Shown here: piece by piece, positions 1 to 10,275 of the stretch
How the letters are laid out: every line of letters starts with the position of its first letter
Numbering within the stretch: position 1 is the stretch's first letter
Notes under the pieces: model-generated
The model's database searches: none
Seen by the model: the letters and a program-made list of their open reading frames with translations, nothing else
What the model was told of the DNA's origin: nothing
Position numbers and translations under genes: made by a program
Source: Tetradesmus obliquus
Taxonomy: Eukaryota; Chlorophyta; Chlorophyceae; Sphaeropleales; Scenedesmaceae
DNA length: 64,000 nucleotides
Assembly: GCA_030272155.1 (NCBI GenBank)
Contig: CP126200.1
Span: 620,001-684,000, forward strand
Direction: 5' to 3'

Positions 1-1164
1 ACAAACCACCGCATGGCAGGCAGCCTCAGCCTGCATGCACCTCAGGACCTAATCATGAGTCTCGTCTGGTTGGTGCCAGCAACACTGTGTTTACTCAATG
101 TGGCCTACACGCCATGCTACTCGTGCTGGGGACGCTGCAATAATTGGCGGCTGGCCACGTTCCAAGGCATGCCATGCCCATGTTGGCCGGCCGGCCACCG
201 CGGTGGCCAGACTGCTCAGCAGGTGATCACCATTGATACTGCTCTAGCGCCATGCTGCGCGTGTCTGCGTCATTGGTGTGGCCCCAGTGCGCGACTGCTG
301 ATACGCAGATATGTGTTACTGCTGTTGCGCACGCGCTACTATGGCATGCGCCATGGCTGTCATCTGTGCTGGCGTGACAACTCTGTCACAATGTCATGAC
401 AGTAACAGCGCCTGGGCTCCAAGTGCAGTGGCTTTTGCTGCTGCTTTTGCGTTCAAGGCACTTCGACCTGGTAGCCACCCGTCACATTGTACTGCATCGC
501 ATCTTTGTTCAATTACTGCTGTGTTGGCAGGTGCTGTCTGCAACTGGTGTCAAGGGTCCTGCTGTCTGGGCATCCCCGTACGTCAGCAATTACTTTGTGA
601 TTGTACTCATACTTAACTTTTTTCTTTGAATAGAATAGCTGTCTTCGTCTCGGCCTACAGCTGCTTCGCCATCGACACACACCAGGGCGACCCAGTTTTC
701 AGCCCAGCATCTCAACATGAGCAGCAGACAGTACACGTTATTCTAATAGCGGTCAGTGAATTGCATCAACATGCTCGGAGCGACCAGAACAGCATGCTCG
801 CTGCCGGTACATGCTGCAAACAAGCAACCGAGCAGCCTCAGGCCTCGGTGTGTGCAATGCTGGGCCAGCTCGTTGTCTAGGCCTGCCCACAGACCTGAAC
901 AAGATGCCGGAAGCACCATAGAACAGAGGTGAGGCCGACTGTGGTAGTTGCAGTAACAGCTGAGGCGCAGGTGGCATTCAAGCCTGCAGAAGTGCTGCTG
1001 CTGCCGCTGCTGTTGCTGCTACTACAGCTACTGCTGTGCTGCTGCATACTTTGTTGCAAACTCTCATCAAGTAGTACGCTGGTGTTGAGATTAACAATCC
1101 CATGGTTGCTGTGCTAACTGCACTCTACAATCTTCTGTGTCTATGCCTGTTGCCAACTCGACAG
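1..1164. other. Unresolved 5' flank of the helicase gene
   Basis: I see no convincing coding exon here. The stretch holds short open frames rich in Cys, Leu and Trp that look like noncoding DNA, and a CTG-rich stretch near 995-1045. One or more 5' exons of the helicase gene must lie here or further left, because the first exon I can support opens directly after a splice acceptor near 1164 and has no initiator Met. Confidence 0.4.
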
Positions 1165-1933
1165 GCAGCCACTGCAGCAGCAGCCCAGCCTGCAGCAGCA
1201 GCCACAGCAGCCATGGCCAGCCCAAACACACGCAGCAACCTACCAGCAACCACAGCAGCAGCTACAGCCGCCACAGCAGCTGCAGCAGCAGCGCGCGCAG
1301 CAGCTGCTGTCGAGGCCTAGCAGGGAACAGCTGGGCGGTGCCGCGCAGCAGCAGGCAGTGCAGCAGCCGAGCGCGGCACGCAAGCGGCAGCTGCTAGATG
1401 ATGAAGATCCCAAGATGGCTGCCTTTAATGATGTTGAGGTGCAGGTGGGTAATTCGTTCGTGTAAGCAGCAGCGTGCAGGCACAGCTGTTGCTTGGGTGG
1501 CATGGTGGACCTTTCACAGCTATGTGTTGTTCAGTGGCAAGCGCTAGCGCTGCACATGTGCGTTTGCATCAGTCCTGTTCCAGATATGTAACGTACTGCG
1601 CTGACCTGGGAAGTCAGCGTTTCTTTCTGCAAACTACAGCAGCAGTGCGTCGCAGGCTGGGTGCTGCTGGTTTTGGCGATTGGATGCAGCTCAAGCCCAT
1701 CCCTCCCACCACCGTCTTGGCACGACACACAATGGATTTGCATCTCTTTCCTTCTGTATCTTCCTTGATCTGTCGCAGGTGACGTGGCCGCGTGGCGTGA
1801 AGCGGCAGCGGCCAGCAGCGAGCTTTAATAGCGGCCCCGGCGTGGTGCGGCCCGTGCTTGCAGGAAACCTCAGGGCGCTGCGCATCAACAGGCCCACGCC
1901 GCTGCAGGGGTGAGGGACAGATGAGCTCATTTC

Positions 1934-1971
<38 letters not shown>

Positions 1972-4900
1972 TGTAGCAGCAGCAGCTGCAGCAGCAGCAG
2001 CTGTAGCAGCAGCAGCAGCAGCAGCAGCAGCTGTAGCAGCAGCGCATGCTGCAGCGGCTGCCGGAGCGCTGCGCCTAGGAGATGTGCTTGCTGTTTGTGG
2101 TGCTGTCAGTGCTGACAGGCGTGTGTTACGACATGCACAGCTGTGCGGCATTCAAGCCATGGCGTGTCAGCAGTGCCAGCACTTGTTCCTGTGCTGGTTT
2201 GCATACGCTGCACCTGCTAGAATGCTTGAAGGCAGCGCACGACTTTGGACAACCACCTTGAACACCCGTTGCAATTGTGAAGTGGTCCCTGCCTGCACAC
2301 AACATGGCTGTTTTCTGCTGCTGTGGCCTCACACGCCCCTGCCGCAGGCACATGCTGCCAGCCATCCGTGCAGGCCACGACCTGCTGGCAGCAGGGCCCC
2401 CAGGGGCAGGCACATCAAGCGCCGCACTCCTGGGGGTGCTGAGCCACATCCTGACCATCCCACGCAGTGTACCACCCAACAAAGCTATGCCGCTGGCGCT
2501 GCTGCTGTGCCCCGGGCGGGAGCTTGCAGTGCAGCTGGCTGCGCAGGGGGCTGCCATGGTGGCGGGCAGTCAGCTGGTGGTGCGCTGTGCTACCGGCGGC
2601 TCGCCGGTGACGCAGCAGGTGCGTACCTTGGGGTTTGCGGGGTTGCTGGATCAGGGTTTTGTCACCACCAGGGTTTGAGAAATGGTGGCGGGGAGTCAGC
2701 TGGTAGCGCGGTGCGCCACTGGCGGCTATCCGGTGACTCAGCAGGTGCAAATCTTGGGGTTCTGCGGGGTTGTGGTAATGAAGTTGTGTCACCAGGTCCT
2801 GCATTGTGGTGGCGGGCAATCAGCTGGTGGTGCGGTGTGCCACTGGCGGCTCGCCGGTGACGCAGCAGGTGCGTACCTTGGGGTTTTGCGGGGTTGTGCT
2901 AATGAAGTTGTGTCACCAGGTCCTGCATTATGGTGGGCGGCAGTCAGCTGGTGGTGCTGTGTGCCACTGGCGGCTCGCCGGTGACACAGCAGGTGCGTAC
3001 CTTGGGGTTTTGCGGGGTTGTGCTGATGAAGTTGTGTCACCAGGTCCTGCATTATGGTGGGCGGCAGTCAGCTGGTGGTGCTGTGTGCCACTGGCGGCTC
3101 GCCGGTGACGCAGCAGGTGCGTACCTTGGGGTTTTGCGGGGTTGTGCTAATGAAGTTGTGTCACCAGGTCCTGCATTATGGTGGGCGGCAGTCAGCTGGT
3201 GGTGCTGTGTGCCACTGGCGGCTCGCCGGTGACACAGCAGGTGCGTACCTTGGGGTTTTGCGGGGTTGTGCTGATGAAGTTGTGTCACCAGGTCCTGCAT
3301 TATGGTGGGCGGCAGTCAGCTGGTGGTGCGGTGTGCCACTGGCGGCTCGCCGGTGACACAGCAGGTGCGTACCTTGGGGTTTTGCGGGGTTGTGCTAATG
3401 AAGTTGTGTCACCAGGTCCTGCATTATGGTGGGCGGCAGTCAGCTGGTGGTGCGGTGTGCCACTGGCGGCTCTCCAGTGACACAGCAGGTGCGGGTCGTG
3501 GGGTTTTGCGGGGTTGTTGCCTGAGGTTTTGTTACCAACTCGACAAATGGTTGGCGGCAGGCACCTGGTGGTGCGGTGCGCCACTGGCGGCTCGCCGGTG
3601 ACGCAGCAGCTGTGGGTTGTGTGGGTTTCGAGTTGTTGGCTCAGGGTTTTGTGTCCAGGACATAACAAGCAGTAGGTGCATGCTGCTGTGGCGGTGCATT
3701 ATTGACACGGACTTCATTGTCAGAGTCACAGCTGGCAGCTGCTTGTGTAATGCCCGCTGCGCATGTGCTTGCTGGACGCAGGTGCTGGAGCTGCGGCGTG
3801 GTGCCGACCTGCTGGTGGCCACGCCGGGCAGGCTGTTGGAGCTGCTGGCCAAGCGCACCGTCAGCCTGGCAAGGCTCAAGTTGCTGGTGCGAACGGTGGT
3901 GGCACTTGTGGCTCATGTGCCTGTTGCAGGCAGTACGTCACATCACATCGGTGCTTGTTTGTATGCAGGCATGGTTGCTTGGTCAGGGTGCAGCTGCATG
4001 GACGCAGATACTGTTTTGTTTGTTGATGAACACCTGCACCAGCGTGCGCACTGTGCGCGCAGTTCCTGCAGGCTCGCAGCGCCACACGTGCAAGAACTGT
4101 GTTCCTTGCACTTATCACTGCTGCTGCTGCTGCTGCTGCTGCTGTAGGTGATGGAGGATGTTGATGAGCTGATGGGCCCTGTGCTGCTGCCAGCCAGCCG
4201 CCAGGTGCTGCACCACCACACCATGCCAAACCACGCACAACGCCAGACCATCGCACTCGGCAGTGCAGCGCTGCCACAGCAGCAGCTGCTGGCTGCGGCC
4301 GCAGATGTGCTGCGGCCGAATGCAGCCGTCATCCGCGCAGCCTGGCCGCTGCCTGCCCAGCAGCAGCAGGATATGCAGCATTCCTCGCAGCAGCAGCAGC
4401 AGCAGCAGCAGCAGCCGCTGCTGCAGCTTGCAGGGAATGCTCAATTTGCAGGCACCGCTCAGTTTGCTGCGCTGCTGGCCAACCCTGCTGCTGCACTGGC
4501 AGCTTCTGCTGCTGCTGCTGCCTCTGCCATACCCCCAAGCGTATCTCAGCGCTTCCTGGGAGTGGCTCCGCAGCTCAAAATGCGCTTCCTGTTGCGGCTG
4601 CTGTCTGGCGCTGGTGCTGGTGCCAGTGGGGGCTTGGTGCTGGTGTTTACGAATTCTCACACTGCAGCTGAGGAGGTGGGGCGGCAGTTGGAGGCGGCTG
4701 GTGTGGCTGCGGGCGTGCTGCATTTTGCGCGCAGCCAGGCGCAGCGGGATGAGGCGCTGCAGTGCTTCAAGTACGGCGTCACGCAGGTGCGTGTGGATTG
4801 TGGTGGAGCCGGTTGTAGCTGCGCCTGTAGAGCAGGTGTGAAGGCTGGTGGGCATGGGATGAGGCGCTGCAGTGCTTCAATTTTGGCGTCACTCAGGTGG

Positions 4901-6203
4901 GCGGATTGTTGTTGACAGTGAGATAGGATTTGCATGCTGCGTACAGATGGATTGCTTGCTGTGTTGTACGTTGTTGCTGCGCAGCCAGGCGCAGCGGGAT
5001 GAGGCCCTGCAGTGCTTCAAGTACGGCGTCACGCAGGTGGGCGGAGCGTACGGAGTTCGCAATCAGCACACTCTTAAAAAGCACAAATCACGATAGTGCT
5101 CATTCACATGTTTGATTGGGCTGAGCGTGGGTTGTAGTGTTGCGTGCTGCTGCTGTGGATCAAGTGTAAGGACTAGCTAGCATGGGATGAGGCGCTGCAG
5201 TGCTTCAAGTATGGCGTCACACAGGTGGGCGGAGCGTGCTGTTGTATTGCGGTGGTGTGCAGCAGGTAAGAAGCTGGACAAGGGGTGCCGCTGCATGTCT
5301 CTGTATGTGCCCCTAGCATGTATGCTTGGTCTGCAACTTCTTGCCAGCTGCTGTGTGTCTGACTGAGCCCGGAAACACATAACTCAGCTGCTGCTGCTGC
5401 TGCTGCTGCATCAGGTGCTAGTGGCGTGCGGCATCGGGTACCGAGGGCTGGATCTGCCCGATGTGTCACAGGTGGGTTAACAGCGCAGCTTGCTGGCATG
5501 TGGCTGAGGCGTGCTGTACACCCTGTTGCTTCTCTGTCTGCTGCATGGGCAGATGATTTGTGAGGAGCCTTCTGCATGCGGCTCTGGATCACTAGGTCGA
5601 CACCTAAGCATCACCCTGCCATGCTTGGGTGTTGGGTGTATTGACAGGGGTGGGTCTTGGGCTGTGAGGCCGCATGTGCATGCAGTGCTGCGTCGTTGTT
5701 GGCTGTCACATGCTCAGTGTTGCCTTTTTGTGTTGTTTTGGGGGCCACTGCTGCTGCTGCTGCTGCTGCTGCTGCAGGTGGTCAACTTTGATGTGCCGCT
5801 GAGCTTAGCAGAGTATGCGCGGCGGCTGGGCAGGGCAGGCAGGGCAGGGCGGCCAGGCGTAGGCACGACACTAGTGACGCCAAGTGACGGCGCAGCTGTG
5901 GCAGCATTAGTGGCTGTGCTACGGGCTGGCGGTCAGGCGGTGCCTGATTGGCTGCTGTCTGTTGCTGAAGGCGGCGGCAGCGGCAGCGCAGGCAGCAGCA
6001 GGGATGAGGAGAGTGGAGGTTCAGAAGGAGATGAGGAGCAGCAGCGCAGTGCGCGCAGAAGCAGTAGCAGCGAGGGGCGCAGGGCTAGCGGTGGGCTGCC
6101 TGCTCTGTTCAGCGTGCGCGGGCGCAAGAAGGTGCAGCTTGGAGCGTACATGGACGAGGAGAATGCTCAAGAGCAACAGCCGCAGCAGACGGAGCAGCAG
6201 TAG
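1165..6203 (+). CDS. DEAD-box RNA helicase-like protein with degenerate motifs (5' end incomplete)
   Basis: Exons read 1165-1444, 1779-1909, 2348-2618, 3782-3886, 4148-4786, 5415-5471 and 5778-6203; all phases agree. A Gln-rich N terminus leads to a Q-motif (RINRPTPLQG), then a motif I region AAGPPGAGTSSA that lacks the GKT lysine, motif Ia PGRELAVQ, the GG motif ATGGSP, motif Ib TPGRL, a motif II position reading VMEDVDELM instead of DEAD, and motif III GSAAL instead of SAT. The second RecA lobe is better kept: LVFTNSH (IV), YRGLDLPDV (V) and YARRLGRAGRAG (VI). An acidic, Ser-rich tail ends at TAG. A poly-Gln insert lies between the lobes. The family remodels RNA in nucleus, cytoplasm or organelle. 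Loss of the Walker A lysine and of DEAD suggests an RNA-binding pseudohelicase (inference). Exons 3 and 5 are followed by arrays of partial exon copies. Confidence 0.8.
1936..2043 (+). repeat. AGC-triplet microsatellite in helicase intron
   Basis: About 108 bases of almost pure AGC repeats, interrupted by GTAGC and TGC units, lie inside the intron between the Q-motif exon and the motif I exon. It is not translated in the gene model. Confidence 0.85.
2556..3612 (+). repeat. Tandem array, 124-bp period, of a helicase exon end plus its splice donor
   Basis: The last ~63 bases of the GG-motif exon (ending in codons for SPVTQQ), its GTGCGT donor and about 60 bases of intron are repeated downstream of the real exon. 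Repeat starts near 2682, 2806, 2930, 3054, 3178, 3302 and 3426 are 124 bases apart; a diverged unit starts near 3549. The central units are nearly identical and all keep the donor. The last unit reads CAGCTGTGG, so its donor is lost. The whole array lies in the 1.16-kb intron before the TPGRL exon. Confidence 0.9.
4118..4147 (+). repeat. CTG microsatellite forming a 3' splice site
   Basis: A run of CTG units ends in TAG directly before the motif II exon at 4148, so the triplet run takes the place of the polypyrimidine tract. The same arrangement precedes the next two helicase exons (5387-5414 and 5748-5777). Confidence 0.75.
4727..5232 (+). repeat. Partial copies of the helicase motif IV exon end with donor sites
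   Basis: The end of exon 4148-4786 (codons for RSQAQRDEALQCFKYGVTQ) recurs near 4856-4896, 4979-5038 and 5183-5226. Each copy is followed by GTGGGCGG in place of the real GTGCGT donor. The middle copy is the longest. All lie in the intron before the motif V exon. The first copy differs (FNFGVTQ), so the copies are not simply assembly duplicates. Confidence 0.85.
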
Positions 6204-6404
6204 GGGTGTGAGCATTAGTCATTCCATGTGTGACATCCGCGTGCGGCCTGTACACCCGCAGCTTCCGGACGGTGTGCCTGCACTTTTACTTGGTCAAGTT
6301 CGTTTTTTTGGTTTAACGTGGCTGTCTTTCTTTTACACAGACCTTGGAGGAGACGTGCTTACACTCTTGCAGCAGTGCAGAGCTTCCTGCAGCAACACAA
6401 CGAA
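6204..6404. other. Intergenic spacer between helicase and CBM20 gene 1
   Basis: Only about 200 bases separate the helicase stop codon from the first ATG of the next gene on the same strand. It must hold the helicase 3' UTR and the next promoter. I saw no TATA box or clear TGTAA polyadenylation signal. Confidence 0.4.
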
Positions 6405-6945
6405 ATGATTGTCAACTCGCGAATAAGTAGCACCTTAATGTGCCCGGTGCATGGTCGCACGCAGCTTGCGTGCATGAAGGGCCAGCTCCCTTCCTACCGA
6501 CAGAGGCAGGCGAGCAGACTTCACTCAGTTTCGGGTTCCAGGGTAAGTAAATGAATGTATTATATATTGTCGAACTGCGCTGAACTGTTGAGCAAGCTGC
6601 AGGGGCGGGCAGCAGCACCTGCCTCTGCCTTGTGCCAAGAACATCTTTTCCGCCCCGATCAGAGCCTGGCATGCGCTCATAGAGTTGCTCGTCACCTTAA
6701 AACGTGTTATACCTCAACACAATCAGCCTAATAGCTTCCAGCACAGGCTGCCTGCACATTGCCACACTGTCAGCGCCTTTGGCTGCTCTAGTGACTTCAA
6801 GCAGCCAGTGCACAGCCGCATCAACTGTTCCATATGTTATCCCCTTCAGGTGCACGGTTGGCATCCGCCGCAGCAGGAGCAGCAGCTGGCACCTCCTCAG
6901 GCTGTTGCCGCGCCAGAAGTGCTGCCAGCTACTGCGCTGGAGCCT

Positions 6946-6986
<41 letters not shown>

Positions 6987-7527
6987 TGCGGCCGTGCCAC
7001 TTGTGCCTCAGGACAACACCTATGTTTGGCGCAGCAGCCAGGTCAGTATGCTGCAACACATGCTGTAACAGATCGGCCCTGCTGGGGGTCAAGAGATACT
7101 TGGCGTATTGACTGAAGTGCTCGCGCAGTATGCTTGCACACGTATGCTTGCACAGCCGAGTTGGGTGCATCCATCTCGCCCCCAGTTGTGCTGTTGTCAC
7201 AAGCATGCGATTTGCTGAGTGACCAAGGTACAGTAGTAACCACACTTGAACCTCAGCATGTCGTGTATTGCCAACCTGTGTATATCTCATTTCAATGCTT
7301 GCAGGAGCGAGTGCGCATGGCCAGGGACCTGGGGCTTGACAGGACAGCAGCACCTAGCAGCAACATCGGCAGCAGTGCTTGGTTGGAGCTTGCAGAGACT
7401 GCTGCTGCAGCAGCAGCACCGGCTGAGCCAGCTGCAGCTGATGCAAAGGATGCAGCAGGCACTCCAGGTGCCTCAGCAGCTGACAGCACGACTGCTACAG
7501 GGCGCCCGGTAGCACCCAAGGGCTGGT

Positions 7528-7560
<33 letters not shown>

Positions 7561-9098
7561 CAGAAGATGTGGTTGCATCTTCCACTGCTGTTGATGCGGC
7601 TAATGGCACCACCACCTACACCTTCAGCACTGGCAGCAGCAGCAGCAGCATCACCAGGGATAGCCGGCCTCGCATTTTTGACTCAGCTGTTGGCACAGCT
7701 GTGGATCGTGAGGCAGCAGCAGCATCGACGCTGGCAGCAGCAAACGTGGCGGCTGCGTCTGCTGCTGCTGCCAATGTGGCTTCTGTGTCCTCGTGGCTGT
7801 ATGACCAGCAGGAGCAGCAGGTGCGCTGGCTGCGACTTATGTTGACGCTGTGCATCTGCCAACATCACCAGCAGATGTTGTATATTGCCAACTGTTTGGA
7901 CTCTCTGAATGCACGGTGTGTGTCAGTGAATGCAGTTCATGTGCTCTTCAGTAGGCCGCTGCGTGGACCTCAGGGGCTTTAGGGGATCCATAGCTTTCTC
8001 GGCACAGCATCCCACAGTTGCCACCCCTCAGTCGCGCCTCTGCTGCACACCTGGTTGTCCTTCACCTTGCAACCGCCTCTCTGGGTGGCTGCGCTAGCGC
8101 TGAGAACAGTTTGTCTCCCCGGCCCCGCGTACACTGCATCTGTGTGCTGTATGATGGCTAGCCCATGGCAGCGCTGCAGGTGCAGGTGGTGCGCATGGAG
8201 CTGGTGCGGCTGCGCAAGCAAGTGCTGTTTTTGTGTGTGTTTTGCAGCTGCAGGCAGCGCTGCAGGTGCAGGTGGTGCGCACGGAGCTGGTGCGGCTGCG
8301 CAAGCAAGTGCTGCTGTCTCTGCACAACTCCGGACTTCACGCTCACACTTGCTGCTTGTCATGCCATCCACAGCTGCTTCATCTTCTATGTTTTTTTGTG
8401 TGTTTTGCAGCCGCTGGCGGCGCCGCAGGTGCAGGTGGTGCGCATGGAGCGCCGCACACATGCTCCATGACTGTGCAAGTGCTGACACGTGCCTGCTGTG
8501 CCGCTCACTGCCTGCCCACCCTGCCCCGTCCCCACAACTTTGCTGTATGCCCAGCCGCTGGCGGCACCGCAGGTGCAGGTGGTGCGCATGGAGCTTGCCC
8601 GGTCCCCAGATGGTGCAGAGCCGGCCCACTTCTACATGCCCGACCCGCTGTGTATCCCGGCCATGTGTGTGGAGGCGGGGCAGCAGCGGGAGGCGCTGCA
8701 TGCGGCTTATAACAGGCAGCTGGTGGCGGCGTGCTGGCGGCAGGCGGGGCGTGTGGCGGCGATCGACAAGTGCGTGCTGTTTGGTGGGGTGGTGCAGTAT
8801 GCACACAGACTTTGACATGTGTGCAAGGTCTGCTGATTGGCGGTGTGATGCATGGACGAGTCAGCCCATGCTGTGAGCAGCAGTTGTGTGTGTACTAAGC
8901 AGCACTAATCGTGTAGGTATTCGCAGCGGTCAACACTTCAGCTCTGCCTGCCACCTCACATTAGTAATGTCCGACTGATATGTGTGTCGATCTTGTCATT
9001 TCCGTCCTGCATTGTTCAGGGACCCCGAGGCTGAGGGCTTTGTGCTGCTGGACTATGAGGAGCAGGAGCACCAGCTGCAGCTGCAGGCGGCAGCAGAC

Positions 9099-9142
<44 letters not shown>

Positions 9143-9358
9143 TCAAACGGCGGCAGCTGAGCCTGAAGCTGTTGTGCTGGCGAGCGGCAGCAGCAGCAGC
9201 AGCAGCAGCAATGATGGTGAGGCAGAGGCAGCAGCAGCAGAAGCAGTGCAGCCGCCGGATGCGCAGCTGCCGCAGCAGCAGCAGGAGGTGCAGCCGGAGA
9301 TGGCCACAGTGGAGTTCTGCTACCGCTGCGTGACTCAGCCAGGTGAGGGCTGGGACTT

Positions 9359-9394
<36 letters not shown>

Positions 9395-10275
9395 TGCTGC
9401 TGCACTGTTGGTGCAAGTGCAGCAGTGCGGGTGTAGGCTGCCTGGTAGTGAAGTGCGAAACTCCTGCTGCTGCTCATCAGAACAAGCAGTGGATGTGTCA
9501 AAGTGATAAGAGTAGACTTCCTGCTGTGCAGAGTGGCACGCCTGATGCAGCAGCAGCAGGTGTTTGGGCTTGATCAATGTTTTGTGCCTGCCCATACGCT
9601 TGGTCACGGCGCTGTAGGCAACAGCAGCTAAGCCGCATCACGCGGCAGCCCTCCTCATGTAAGATGTTGCTTGTGCTGCTGCTGCTGCTGCTGCTGCCGC
9701 TGCTGCTGCTGCTGCTGCAGGCGAGCGGCTGTGGCTGGTGGGCTCCAGTGAGGCGCTGGGCGACTGGGACGCTGCCAAGGCAGCCAAGATGAAGTGGGGC
9801 GAGGGCCACACCTGGTCGGTCAGCCTGCCCTTCCCTGTGGGGACGACAGTGACGTACAAGGTGAGCGCTGCATGTTGCGCTGCCTGGCTGTACATGTTCC
9901 CCTGTTTTTGGGTGAGCAACAGCACGGGGATCCATTGCTCTTTCTTGCCTCAGCTTGCAAAAGTCTGTGGAAGGGCTGAGGCTGCATGCTTGTGGAGCCG
10001 CTCCTGCCTTGGCACACACACTGTTGCTGTGTGCTGTGTGCTGTGTGCTGCTGTGTCCTGCTGTGCAGGCGGTGCTGCAGGTGAGGGTTTACGCGAACAC
10101 TCATGTGTTTGTACTGTCTTTCTTGTTTCTGCTGCTGCAGGCGGTGCTGCAGCTGGCTGACAAGGAGCCCAAGTATTGGCGCTGGCAGGCGGGGCCCAAC
10201 TGCGCGTTGGAGGCACGCGGCAGCAGCAGCAGCAGCGATGGCAAGCCGCTCAAGGTCAAGCACGACTTCAAGTGA
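6405..10275 (+). CDS. CBM20 starch-binding domain protein 1, probable plastid targeting
   Basis: Seven exons join in phase: 6405-6542, 6850-7041, 7305-7820, 8555-8769, 9020-9342, 9721-9860 and 10141-10275, giving about 552 residues. Exon 1 encodes 46 residues rich in Ser and Arg with no acidic residues (begins MIVNSRISSTLM) and ends at a perfect GTAAGT donor, as expected of a transit peptide. A long Ala/Ser/Gln-rich low-complexity region follows, then an unidentified conserved-looking block (FYMPDPLCIPAMCVEAGQ). The C-terminal CBM20 spans about residues 446-545: VEFCYRC, WLVGSSEALGDWD, GHTWSVSLPFPVGTTVTYK and PKYWRWQAGPN, with the Trp residues expected to stack on starch. No catalytic domain is visible. 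It probably binds starch granules or the pyrenoid starch sheath (inference). Partial copies of exon 4 and of the C-terminal codons flank the real ones. Confidence 0.8.
8160..8460 (+). repeat. Partial copies of CBM20-1 exon 4 start
   Basis: Three degraded copies of the exon 4 start (codons for PQVQVVRMEL) lie near 8166-8222, 8253-8310 and 8411-8455, upstream of the real exon at 8555. The third keeps the TTTTGCAG acceptor and CCGCTGGCGGCGCCG start. The first two run into GTGCTG after the codons for RLRKQ. Confidence 0.8.
9679..9720 (+). repeat. CTG microsatellite forming the acceptor of the CBM20 core exon
   Basis: An uninterrupted set of CTG units (one CCG) ends in CTGCAG directly before the exon starting at 9721, which carries the most conserved part of the CBM20 fold. 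Confidence 0.75.

Noticed and set aside
1936..2043. Poly-Ser, poly-Cys or poly-Ala coding region
   Set aside because: The triplet run lies inside an intron with matched phases on either side, so it is not translated in the helicase.
2084..3356. Overlapping plus-strand frames of about 100 codons repeated every 124 bases
   Set aside because: They are products of the 124-bp echo array and read through splice donors. They are not separate genes or a repeat protein.
2556..3612. CRISPR-like array with a regular repeat period
   Set aside because: There are no unique spacers; the whole 124-bp unit is repeated, and it contains an exon end of a eukaryotic gene.
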